In this document: piece after piece, positions 28,327 through 35,238 of the stretch
Layout: every line of letters begins with the position of its first letter
Position numbering within the stretch: the stretch's first letter is position 1
Made by a program: the position numbers and the translations under genes
Assembly: GCF_044542075.1 (NCBI RefSeq)
Contig: NZ_JBITTU010000001.1
Span: forward strand, 124,001 to 188,000
Direction of reading: 5' to 3'
Source of the DNA: Leeuwenhoekiella sp044542075
GTDB taxonomy: Bacteria > Bacteroidota > Bacteroidia > Flavobacteriales > Flavobacteriaceae
DNA length: 64,000 nucleotides
The notes under the pieces: model-generated
The model's database searches: none
Told to the model about the DNA's origin: nothing
The model's input: only the letters and a program-made list of their open reading frames with translations

Positions 28327-28557
28327 ATGAGTCAAGTGCAGTTTATTTCTGTTACGCCTGAACAATTACAGGCGAAAATCGTTGAGGGAATTAAAGCCCA
28401 ATTAGACGATTTAAAAGAGTTTTATCAACCTAAACAACCTACCGAGTACTTAACACGTGTTGAGGTGGCAGAGTTGCTTAAAATCGATTTGTCAACCGTT
28501 CACAACTGGAGTAAAAAAAACATCTTAAAGTCTCACGGTATTGGAGGTCGTGTTTAG
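28327..28557 (+). CDS. Excisionase/MerR-like helix-turn-helix protein, cut short by an amber codon
   Basis: 76 residues as read. The C-terminal half is a winged-HTH of the HTH_17 type (TEYLTRVEVAELLKIDLSTV, HNWSKKNILKSHGIGGRV) found in excisionases and small regulators next to Bacteroidota integrases. The frame stops at TAG (28555-28557), yet the next codons in the same frame read YIRKEVESAIINLKS up to TAA at 28603-28605. That is the normal end of this domain after GGRV(Y). One base change (TAC or TAT to TAG) would explain it. So this is either a recently broken gene or one relying on readthrough. It should bind DNA and direct excision or repress promoters; the truncated form lacks the last helix and wing residues. 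Confidence 0.75.
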   Translation: MSQVQFISVTPEQLQAKIVEGIKAQLDDLKEFYQPKQPTEYLTRVEVAELLKIDLSTVHNWSKKNILKSHGIGGRV

Positions 28558-28609
28558 TACATTCGTAAAGAGGTAGAAAGCGCAATCATTAATTTAAAAT
28601 CTTAATGAT

Positions 28610-28996
28610 ATGGCAACGCAAATACCTAAGTACCTAAAATGCGTGTTTACTGAAATTAACGCAGGTAGATACCGGACAGTAAGACACTATAAACCAAAAG
28701 AGGGAATTACTAACAATGGGCTTTTTTCTGACCTAATTAATGTTAGTAATAACCGCGCCTTTGCAAAGTCAAATCCTGAATTTTGGGTCAAATGCAAGAA
28801 AGGTAAAAAGTGGGATTACCCATTGACAGGGCTTTTTAAAACTGAAATAGATAACGTATTTAAAGGCGATCTATACCACAAAGCCCACCTACTAATAATG
28901 CACTTTAGTAGTGACTACACAACTATAACGGCTTACCTATTCCCTGACTTCTACACGCGGAATCTAGAGCCTTTACTCTCTCAAATAATACATTAA
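28610..28996 (+). CDS. Hypothetical protein of the integrative element
   Basis: 128 residues; the ATG lies four bases after the TAA that would end the unbroken HTH gene, so the two were probably co-translated. No signal peptide or membrane segment. The sequence is basic near the middle (KCKKGKKWDYP) and ends with aromatic-rich strands (TAYLFPDFYTRN). I do not recognise a family. A strong terminator follows, so it ends the HTH transcript. A role in DNA transactions of the element is a guess from position only. Confidence 0.65.
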   Translation: MATQIPKYLKCVFTEINAGRYRTVRHYKPKEGITNNGLFSDLINVSNNRAFAKSNPEFWVKCKKGKKWDYPLTGLFKTEIDNVFKGDLYHKAHLLIMHFSSDYTTITAYLFPDFYTRNLEPLLSQIIH

Positions 28997-29001
28997 TCAT
29001 A

Positions 29002-29037
29002 AATAGAAAAAAGGGGCATAAAAACCCCTTTTCTATT
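29002..29037 (+). terminator. Terminator after the 128-residue gene
   Basis: AATAGAAAA(AA)GGGG, loop, CCCCTTTTCTATT. The GC-rich core with A/T flanks could act in both directions. Confidence 0.85.
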
Positions 29038-29094
29038 GTTCAAACGGTAGGCAATTCGGCAACGCCTTACCTATCGTAAATATACGATTTTCAA

Positions 29095-30024
29095 ATGATA
29101 GATTTTTTAAAAATCTGGATTTATGACATACGACAAATTGAAATATTATATACTAGTCCGTTATTGGTTTGGAGTGGAAAAAATGAAAAACTTTTACCTG
29201 ATCTGGAAAGTATCAAAACCGTTGTAACTAAGACCTATGAGGGTATAATATTTAATTTTGATTGTGATAAACTAGAAATCCTATTCAAACCACATTATTA
29301 TTTTAATGGCAATAAACACAACGCCAATGATTTTACTATAAAAGACTTTTTATATACTCTAAATTACTTTCAACAAATTTTAAACTTAGACTTAAACCTA
29401 TGCTTCATTATGAATATAGAATTTGGGGTAAATATTATATCCCCGATATGTATTAAAGACCTTATTAATTATATAAAGTATCATTTGAAAAATGAGTTTT
29501 TATGCAATGCTGGATTGAGTTATAGTAAGTTTTCGACATCAACTAATAAAAAAGGTATATTGAATGTATATAAGATTATTAAAGCCTACGCCCAAGGCCT
29601 ACAACACCCTAAATACTGTGACATAAATACTTTTAGGTTTGAAATAAAAAGCAATAGAACAGACTATATACAGTCCACCTTAGGCGTAAATACTTTACAG
29701 GATTTAACTATTTTAGACCCTTTTTTAAAAATGAAAAGTAAAATTATTGAAGAGTTTGAGAATGTTTTAATCTTAGATATTTTTGCAAATCCTATTTTAA
29801 ATTTAACTGAACAAAAAAAGTTTGAAAAATTACTAAACTGTGATAGTTGGTATCACTTTAAACAGCATAAAGACCGGAATAAATTCTCTAAAAACAAAAA
29901 AATATACCTCAACTTAATAGCCAGAGATAATAACAACTTACACCTTACTATTTTAAATTCGATTAAAGATAAACTTTGTTTTTTAACAAAAGGTGCAATT
30001 TTAAGCCCCCCTATTAAAAGTTAG
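29095..30024 (+). CDS. Probable replication initiation protein (Rep-like)
   Basis: 309 residues, rich in Lys, Asn and Ile, with lower GC than its neighbours. The segment IIKAYAQGLQHPKYCDINTF followed by RFEIKSNRTDYI and LGVNTLQDL resembles the KxYDKxxQ...LRFEIK...DL pattern of Rep proteins of small Bacteroidota elements and, more distantly, gpII-type initiators of filamentous phages. I cannot place the nicking tyrosine with confidence. If correct, the protein would nick and start rolling-circle copying of the excised circle. A 400-base repeat-rich gap directly downstream could hold the origin. Alternative: an unrelated element-specific protein. Confidence 0.5.
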   Translation: MIDFLKIWIYDIRQIEILYTSPLLVWSGKNEKLLPDLESIKTVVTKTYEGIIFNFDCDKLEILFKPHYYFNGNKHNANDFTIKDFLYTLNYFQQILNLDLNLCFIMNIEFGVNIISPICIKDLINYIKYHLKNEFLCNAGLSYSKFSTSTNKKGILNVYKIIKAYAQGLQHPKYCDINTFRFEIKSNRTDYIQSTLGVNTLQDLTILDPFLKMKSKIIEEFENVLILDIFANPILNLTEQKKFEKLLNCDSWYHFKQHKDRNKFSKNKKIYLNLIARDNNNLHLTILNSIKDKLCFLTKGAILSPPIKS

Positions 30025-30426
30025 AAATGGTGCAATTTTGAGTATATATATAGGTTAAATACGCACCTATATTAAACACTCAAAAGAAAACAGGAACAAT
30101 ACGCGCGCGAGGCTTTAAGAATACCTAAGAATACCTAAGGTTAAAATAACTAATCGGAACAATCGGACGAAGCAAAAAGGTAATTAAACCCTAACAATAC
30201 CTAACGAATTTTACAAAATAAAAAGTAAAGCAATACGCGCGCGCGAAAGATTTTATTGAGGTCACTACACGCGCACAAGGTTTTTTGATAGTCTATACAC
30301 ATACACGAGAAGCAAATCAAACCTAGCCTCATCAATTCTTACTCTTACAAATGTATTGCGACACTAAATTGTAATTAATATTCAGACATCATACACGCGA
30401 ACAGCGAACAGAAAAAAATGCAAAGT
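30025..30426. other. Gene-free, repeat-rich region of the element (possible origin)
   Basis: 402 bases without a gene. They contain AATACCTAA three times (30120, 30130, 30196), AATACGCGCGCG-type alternating purine-pyrimidine runs twice (about 30099-30111 and 30232-30246) and two ACACGCG variants (about 30267 and 30393). Iterated short repeats with CG runs next to a Rep-like gene suggest an origin of replication or transfer. Confidence 0.45.
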
Positions 30427-30663
30427 TTAAAACATCACACCTAAACCGCCCAAAGCAAAAATTAAGATTACACAGAGTATTGGTATTGCGATAAGCCACC
30501 AAACCAGAGAGGAAGTATTTGACCTGATTTTTTCTAGTTTCTCAATCTGGAGCATTTGAGCATATAGAATTTCTTTTAGTGTTTCACTATCGGTATGCTC
30601 ACCATATTTGTCTAAAAAATTAAGACGTTTTGCAGACATTTTTTCTTCAACCATATTTTTCAT
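30427..30663 (-). CDS. Small single-pass membrane protein
   Basis: 78 residues. A charged N-terminal helix (about 1-47, KEILYAQMLQIEKLEKIRSN) is followed by one strong transmembrane segment (SLVWWLIAIPILCVILIFAL) and a glycine-rich end. It is probably anchored with the N-terminus inside. It starts 2 bases downstream of the lipoprotein gene and is therefore co-expressed with it. The pair is the only minus-strand coding in the element and looks like cargo. No family recognised; an envelope or exclusion role is speculation. Confidence 0.65.
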   Translation of the reverse strand: MKNMVEEKMSAKRLNFLDKYGEHTDSETLKEILYAQMLQIEKLEKIRSNTSSLVWWLIAIPILCVILIFALGGLGVMF

Positions 30664-30665
30664 AA

Positions 30666-31022
30666 CTAATTTTCTATAAATTGAACATCGAAATATTCTA
30701 CACTTTCTAATTCTTTTGGGTCTTTATTTATTTTGAATAAAACAGATTGACCAGATCTAAAATAGTCACCTTGATTAATATGCGCCTTTGCATCGCCAAT
30801 AATATCATTTTCAGAATTAAGGTACTTAACTTTAATGTAGCCTTTAATTTCCTTATTGGCTATATTTCTAACACTACCATTAATCGACCACAAAAACTTA
30901 CTATCCTTAACTACAGTAATTGGTGAAATATCAACAACCATTTTTTTATTTAATCTCTTTGGAGCATCTACACAAGAATTAAACAAAAAAGGAATAAATA
31001 AAATTAGTATTAGTTTATTCAT
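30666..31022 (-). CDS. Small lipoprotein of the integrative element
   Basis: 118 residues with a lipobox at LFNSC (Cys17; MNKLILILFIPFLFNSCVDA). The mature part reads as one beta-sandwich domain (WSINGSVRNIANKEIKGYIK, VKYLNSENDIIGDAKA, YFRSGQSVLFKI), resembling FxLYD/DUF3426-type domains that carry the 'additional changes in subunit' pattern of extracytoplasmic proteins. It should sit on the periplasmic side of a membrane. It is the first gene of a two-gene cargo unit. Function unknown. Confidence 0.65.
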   Translation of the reverse strand: MNKLILILFIPFLFNSCVDAPKRLNKKMVVDISPITVVKDSKFLWSINGSVRNIANKEIKGYIKVKYLNSENDIIGDAKAHINQGDYFRSGQSVLFKINKDPKELESVEYFDVQFIEN

Positions 31023-31071
31023 AACTAGTTAATTTCCTGCATCTAAAATATGGTTTTTTTTAAATGAATTC

Positions 31072-31175
31072 TCTTACATTATAAAAAGACTTAATTATAA
31101 CGTGTAGTTTTTAATACGATAAGTAAGAGAAGTTTTTCACACCTATAAAAAAGGGGTTTTCTTACATTATAAAAA
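31072..31175. repeat. Direct repeat TCTTACATTATAAAAA x2 near attR
   Basis: Perfect 16-base copies at 31072-31087 and 31160-31175, 88 bases apart, between the lipoprotein gene and the tRNA. They could be further protein-binding sites of the attR arm. The spacer also holds ACACCTATAAAA (31139-31150), found once more in the left arm at 26479-26490. Confidence 0.55.
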
Positions 31176-31199
31176 CCAGGAGTACCTCTTTTGGGTTAT

Positions 31200-31220
31200 G
31201 GTTGACTAAATGTTGACTAG
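31200..31220. repeat. Putative integrase arm-type site, right
   Basis: GGTTGACTAAATGTTGACTAG, matching the left site at 26576-26596 with a single mismatch, in the same orientation and 55 bases inside the attR core. Confidence 0.6.
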
Positions 31221-31277
31221 GTAAAAAATAAAAAAAGCCTAACAAACTAATAAATAGTAAGTTAGGCTTATTCGTTG

Positions 31278-31359
31278 TACAGGCGGGGAGACTCGAACTC
31301 CCACACCTTGCGGCACTAGATCCTAAGTCTAGCGTGTCTACCAATTCCACCACGCCTGC
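31278..31359 (-). tRNA. tRNA-Leu (UAG)
   Basis: Minus strand. The acceptor stem GCAGGCG pairs with CGCCTGT (one G-U), discriminator A. The anticodon stem CTAGA/TCTAG encloses CTTAGGA, giving anticodon UAG. A long variable arm (TGCCGCAAGGTG region) and T arm GGGAG-TTCGAGT-CTCCC are present, as in class II tRNA-Leu. CCA is not encoded. Its 3' end is the integration target of the neighbouring element, whose attR restores a full tRNA sequence. Confidence 0.97.
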
Positions 31360-31519
31360 ATACTACTTTTAACATACTTAGGACTTCTGCTAAAAGCTTG
31401 CACTTCCATATCTGAAAATGCGAGTGCAAATATAGTAAAGATTTTTGATATGAAAATCATTTTTTGAGAGAAATTTCACATTCCAATTCTTATTTTTACG
31501 ACAATACGATTTTAAAACT

Positions 31520-32917
31520 ATGAAAGACACTAAGAACTACGTAGATACCCATCAAACACGTTTTTTAAACGAACTTATAGAATTATTAAAAATACCTTCT
31601 ATCAGTGCAGATAAAGCCTACAGAGATGATGTTTTTAATACCGCAGATGCAGTTGCAGAACGATTAAAGGAGGCAGGTTGTGATACCGTAGAGGTTTGCG
31701 AAACACCGGGATACCCCATTGTATATGGAGAAAAAATTATAGATCGAAGCCTGCCAACAATCTTAGTTTACGGGCATTATGACGTGCAACCACCAGATCC
31801 CTTAGATTTATGGGACAGTGCTCCCTTTGAGCCGATAATCAAAAAAACAGATTTACATCCTGAAGGTGCCATCTTCGCTCGCGGCGCCTGCGACGATAAA
31901 GGTCAGATGTATATGCACGTAAAGGCCCTCGAGTATATGACTCAAAATGACGACCTGCCGTGCAACGTTAAGTTTATGATAGAAGGTGAGGAAGAAGTGG
32001 GCAGCGAGAACTTAGGTTGGTTTATATCACGCAATCAGGCAAAACTGGCTAACGATGTGATTCTTATATCAGATACGGGTATGATCGCAAAGGACGTTCC
32101 TAGTATAACGACAGGCTTACGCGGACTCAGCTATGTAGAAGTTGAAGTTACCGGTCCTAACCGTGATTTGCATAGCGGACTTTATGGTGGTGCTGTTGCA
32201 AACCCAATCAATATATTGACTAAAATGATTGCATCACTTCATGACGAAAACAACCACATCACCATTCCCGGTTTTTATGACGCCGTAGAAGAGCTAAGCA
32301 CTGAAGAACGCGCTAAAATGGCCGAAGCTCCATTTTCTCTAGAGAATTATCAGAATGCCTTGAATATCGATTCTGTTTACGGCGAAAAAGGATATTCTAC
32401 AAACGAGCGCAACAGCATACGCCCTACCCTTGATGTAAATGGAATTTGGGGCGGTTACATTGGCGAAGGTGCAAAAACGGTTATCGCAAGCAAAGCGTAT
32501 GCTAAAATAAGTATGCGACTTGTACCCGATCAAGATTGGAAGGAAATTACCCAATTGTTTAAAAATCACTTTGAAAGTATCGCACCTGCAGGTGTTCGCG
32601 TTAAAGTAACACCGCACCACGGCGGGCAGGCATATGTGACTCCCATAGATCATATAGGTTACAAAGCAGCAGAGAAAGCTTATGAAAATACTTTTGGTAA
32701 AACGCCGATACCACAACGCAGCGGCGGTAGTATTCCTATTGTAGCTCTTTTTGAAAAAGAACTCGACAGTAAAACAATTCTTATGGGATTTGGTTTAGAC
32801 AGTGATGCCATACACTCGCCTAACGAACATTTTGGAGTTTGGAATTTTCTAAAAGGAATTGAGACTATTCCACATTTTTATCATGAGTTTACCAGGTTAA
32901 AAATCGCAGAAAAATAA
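31520..32917 (+). CDS. M20 family dipeptidase
   Basis: 465 residues. Motifs of the zinc M20 peptidases are VYGHYDVQPPDPLDLWDSAP (metal His and Asp), FARGACDDKGQMYM (bridging Asp), EGEEEVGSENLGW (catalytic and metal Glu) and HSPNEHFGVWNF near the end. The lid/dimer domain lies at about 200-340. There is no signal peptide, so it hydrolyses dipeptides in the cytoplasm. It is transcribed on its own, away from the tRNA, and is followed by a repeat element and terminator. Confidence 0.94.
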   Translation: MKDTKNYVDTHQTRFLNELIELLKIPSISADKAYRDDVFNTADAVAERLKEAGCDTVEVCETPGYPIVYGEKIIDRSLPTILVYGHYDVQPPDPLDLWDSAPFEPIIKKTDLHPEGAIFARGACDDKGQMYMHVKALEYMTQNDDLPCNVKFMIEGEEEVGSENLGWFISRNQAKLANDVILISDTGMIAKDVPSITTGLRGLSYVEVEVTGPNRDLHSGLYGGAVANPINILTKMIASLHDENNHITIPGFYDAVEELSTEERAKMAEAPFSLENYQNALNIDSVYGEKGYSTNERNSIRPTLDVNGIWGGYIGEGAKTVIASKAYAKISMRLVPDQDWKEITQLFKNHFESIAPAGVRVKVTPHHGGQAYVTPIDHIGYKAAEKAYENTFGKTPIPQRSGGSIPIVALFEKELDSKTILMGFGLDSDAIHSPNEHFGVWNFLKGIETIPHFYHEFTRLKIAEK

Positions 32918-32930
32918 AGTTAAGAATAAG

Positions 32931-33028
32931 GGCATGACCCCGCAAAATAGCGGGGTCGGGCTTTACGCTCTATCTTTTTTTCAGCTTAAAAAGCCTCAAA
33001 AAAGGATGCCGCTGCAATCCCTCACGCA
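32931..33028. repeat. REP-like intergenic repeat
   Basis: A perfect GC-rich hairpin GACCCCGC-AAAATA-GCGGGGTC (32936-32957) is followed by GGGCTTTACGCTCTATC and, further on, AAAAAAGGATGCCGCTGCAA then TCCCTCACGC. The last part, reversed, resembles 34671-34687. Such units recur between genes in flavobacterial genomes. No coding potential. Confidence 0.55.
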
Positions 33029-33066
33029 GGTATTGTATCTATCAAACACCACTATTTTAAATAAAT

Positions 33067-33100
33067 AAAACCCATAGCACATTGCGTCTATGGGTTTTTA
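33067..33100. terminator. Bidirectional terminator between M20 and DUF1206 genes
   Basis: AAAACCCATAG, a 10-base loop, CTATGGGTTTT. It has A and T runs on both sides and serves two convergent genes. Confidence 0.85.
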
Positions 33101-33122
33101 AATTTTATCGATTAAGGCTTAA

Positions 33123-33899
33123 TTAATTGAGTTTAATTTGAGCATACCTCGCCTGAATAAACATAAATACAGCGTAAGCGACAAGTCCCAGCGCTACAAC
33201 ACCCATAGCTACAGCTCCTAGAGTATCTTGTAAAAAGTCAAAAGCAGCAACTTTTCCTCCAGATGAGCCTCCACTGCCTATAGCCACTTTAAACAATAAA
33301 AAAGCTACAATGCCTGAAACAATACCTCTGGCAGTAAATCCTATTTCCCCGGCTCTAATCAATACTTTCTTTCCTTTTGGCCCCAGATTACTTTCATTAA
33401 CGTCATCTCTAAACTTCCCGGAATAGGCTTTATAGGTTTGAAATATTGCTTTTCCCGCAATACATAGGGCTACAAAACTTAATAAATAAGGTCCATAAGA
33501 CTTTGACATTAAAGTCGTAATCATAGAATCACTTCCAGAACCCGAACTGCCCGCAACAACCATCTTAACTGCCGTTAAACCCAGAGCTCCATAAAATATA
33601 CCGCTTATAATATAACCTGAACGTTTTACAAAACCTTTTAACTCACTCCAGGAATCACCACTACCTTTTAATGCTTCATACCATCTATAAAAGGTATAAC
33701 CAAACAAGCCTATTCCTAAAATAACGAGTAGCACTTTACCAAAAGGTTGCTCTCGTAAAAATTGCAATGCATTCTGTTGTCCGCTTTTTGAACCTCCCAG
33801 ATTAAAAGCTGCCATCGCTGTAAGCATACCTATTATAGCATATACCATACCTTTTGCTACCATGCCAAACCGGGCTAGTTTTTCCTTTTTAGAATTCAT
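33123..33899 (-). CDS. DUF1206 membrane protein
   Basis: 258 residues with six hydrophobic segments arranged as three similar pairs: ARFGMVAKGMVYAIIGMLTA, VKRSGYIISGIFYGALGLTA and GEIGFTARGIVSGIVAFLLF each open one repeat. This threefold layout defines DUF1206. It is an inner-membrane protein of unknown function. Loops carry Gly/Ser-rich stretches (GSSGSGSDS, GSGGSSGGK). Single gene, convergent with the M20 gene. Confidence 0.9.
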   Translation of the reverse strand: MNSKKEKLARFGMVAKGMVYAIIGMLTAMAAFNLGGSKSGQQNALQFLREQPFGKVLLVILGIGLFGYTFYRWYEALKGSGDSWSELKGFVKRSGYIISGIFYGALGLTAVKMVVAGSSGSGSDSMITTLMSKSYGPYLLSFVALCIAGKAIFQTYKAYSGKFRDDVNESNLGPKGKKVLIRAGEIGFTARGIVSGIVAFLLFKVAIGSGGSSGGKVAAFDFLQDTLGAVAMGVVALGLVAYAVFMFIQARYAQIKLN

Positions 33900-33994
33900 T
33901 ATTGAGTTAATTGGTTAGTTTCTGAAAAAGTAGAAATAACCGCTGCTTATTACTCCCAACTAGATGTTATATTAAACCAAAGGCTTTATTAAAT

Positions 33995-34573
33995 TTAAAT
34001 TTTCTTCACGTAGTCTGTAATCAAAACAATCTGCTGACCATCTACTTTACCTTCTATGTATTTATCATTCTCGTGATCTAATGATATACGGCGTACCGCA
34101 GTACCCTGTTTAGCAACCATACTGCTGCCTTTTACCTTTAGATCTTTGATTAATACTACAGAATCACCTGCTGCCAGAATAACACCATTACTATCGCGGT
34201 GTATAAGTCCTTTTGAAGAATCATCTGCAATACCGGCCTTTGCCCACTCTTTAACATCTTCTTCCATATACATCATATCGAGCAGGTCCTGAGGCCAGCC
34301 CTGACCTTTTAATTGATTAAGCATACGGTAGGCTACCACCTGCACAGCAGGAACCTGGCTCCACATACTATCGTTAAGACAACGCCAATGGTTAGCTTCT
34401 ACTAGTTCTGCATCTTGCAATTGTGTTCTGCAGGTTCCGCAGGCAAAAATATGTGTGTCTGCTGTAGCATTATCTGGAGAATCAGGAACTGCGTATATAT
34501 CTAAATCGGTACTACTGTTGCATAATTCGCATACATTACTACTACGATCTCTTAAGTCTTGTTCTAGGCTCAT
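33995..34573 (-). CDS. PhnA family zinc-ribbon protein
   Basis: 192 residues. The N-terminal zinc ribbon has Cys15/Cys18 and Cys45/Cys48 (CELC, CGTC). A helical middle follows, then the PhnA domain at about 125-192 (DSNGVILAAGDSVVLIKDLK, VKGSSMVAKQGTAVRRISLD). Despite its name, PhnA is not needed for C-P bond cleavage in this context; no phn genes are nearby. At 192 residues it is longer than E. coli PhnA (about 110) because of the middle insertion. Cytoplasmic, role unknown. Confidence 0.9.
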   Translation of the reverse strand: MSLEQDLRDRSSNVCELCNSSTDLDIYAVPDSPDNATADTHIFACGTCRTQLQDAELVEANHWRCLNDSMWSQVPAVQVVAYRMLNQLKGQGWPQDLLDMMYMEEDVKEWAKAGIADDSSKGLIHRDSNGVILAAGDSVVLIKDLKVKGSSMVAKQGTAVRRISLDHENDKYIEGKVDGQQIVLITDYVKKI

Positions 34574-34663
34574 TGTTATTTTATTTAGAACGCAAAGATA
34601 GATTTATAGATAAGGTAGCGTCACTTAAAACGCAATCATCGTTAAGCCTGAAGCCTATTTTCT

Positions 34664-34760
34664 CTTTAATGCGATAGGGATTGAGGCTTTGTTGAAGCTC
34701 TTTTTGCCTTTTGCAAAAAAGCGACTGCCGAAAGCTCGGTTTTATTCGGGCTTTTTCTGG
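34664..34760. repeat. Second REP-like intergenic repeat
   Basis: GCGATAGGGATTGAGGC (34671-34687) resembles the reverse complement of the end of the 32.9-kb repeat (GCGTGAGGGATTGCAGC; 13 of 17 bases). It is followed by a T-rich part and by CGAAAGCTCG and CGGGC...GCCCG inverted pieces. It lies between the PhnA and BlaI genes. Confidence 0.4.
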
Positions 34761-34810
34761 CCCGTATAAAAATTGCCAAAAATTAAATATAAAAAAGTTT
34801 TGCTCTACGC

Positions 34811-34840
34811 TTGTAGAATTGAAATTTATTTCTACATTTG
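34811..34840 (+). promoter_or_regulatory. Promoter of the blaI-like/M56 operon, TTG-N19-TACATTTG
   Basis: TTG at 34811-34813 and TACATTTG at 34833-34840 fit the Bacteroidota consensus with a 19-base spacer. The ATG of the regulator is at 34867. Confidence 0.75.
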
Positions 34841-34845
34841 TAGAA
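34830..34845. promoter_or_regulatory. BlaI-type operator TTCTACA-TT-TGTAGAA with flanking partial sites
   Basis: A perfect 7-base dyad with the TACA...TGTA core known for BlaI/MecI operators, lying right on the -7 box. An imperfect copy (TCTAC-GCTT-GTAGA, 34804-34817) overlaps the -33 box, and a half site TTTGTAGAA (34857-34865) abuts the start codon. The arrangement implies autorepression. Confidence 0.75.
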
Positions 34846-34866
34846 CACACTCTCAATTTGTAGAAT

Positions 34867-35238
34867 ATGACACTTTCTAATGCCGAAGAACAATTAATGC
34901 AACTGCTCTGGAAACAGGAAAAAGCGTTTATGAAAGATCTTATAGATGCGTATCCTGATCCTAAGCCAGCGACCACAACAATCGCAACGCTATTGAAACG
35001 GATGCAAGACAAAAATTTTGTTGACTATGTGCAATACGGGCGATCACGAGAATATTTTCCGTTAGTGCGCAAAAAAGATTATTTCTCAAAACAAGTAAAT
35101 GGGATGATTAAAAATTTCTTCAACGACTCTGCGGCGCAGTTTGCTTCGTTTTTTACAAAAGAAACCGATTTGTCCCAGCAAGAACTTGAAGATCTTAAAA
35201 AACTGATTGATGAACGCCTAAAAACAGAGAAAAAATGA
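34867..35238 (+). CDS. BlaI/MecI/CopY-family repressor
   Basis: 123 residues, the usual length. The winged HTH (about 1-75: LSNAEEQLMQLLWKQEKAFM, TTTIATLLKRMQDKNFVDYV, GRSREYFPLVRKKDY) and the C-terminal dimerisation helices (FASFFTKETDLSQQELEDLK) match the family. It represses its own operon through the TCTACA/TGTAGA sites upstream. The gene overlaps the M56 peptidase gene by 4 bases, the standard repressor/sensor pairing. No beta-lactamase gene lies nearby, so the regulated process is unknown. Confidence 0.95.
   Translation: MTLSNAEEQLMQLLWKQEKAFMKDLIDAYPDPKPATTTIATLLKRMQDKNFVDYVQYGRSREYFPLVRKKDYFSKQVNGMIKNFFNDSAAQFASFFTKETDLSQQELEDLKKLIDERLKTEKK

Larger units (their letters stand above)
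26421..31291. mobile_element. Integrative element of about 4.9 kb in the 3' end of tRNA-Leu
   Basis: The segment is bounded by a perfect 17-bp direct repeat (TTGTACAGGCGGGGAGA at 26421-26437 and 31275-31291) that equals the 3' end of the tRNA-Leu(UAG) gene. A tyrosine recombinase gene faces inward from the left end. Inside are an HTH gene (amber-broken), a 128-residue unknown, a Rep-like gene, a repeat-rich gap and two small envelope-protein genes on the opposite strand. Base composition is lower in GC than the flanks across the Rep-like gene. There are no conjugation, capsid or relaxase genes that I can recognise, so it may be a small mobilisable or satellite-type element. Confidence 0.88.

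Noticed and set aside
31162..31353. 63-residue minus-strand frame (MVELVDTLDLGSSAARC...)
   Set aside because: It is the translation of the tRNA-Leu gene and its leader, a well-known spurious frame.
34581..35012. 143-residue minus-strand frame
   Set aside because: It runs through the BlaI promoter-operator and the antisense of the repressor gene; no family match and the composition is that of a shadow frame.
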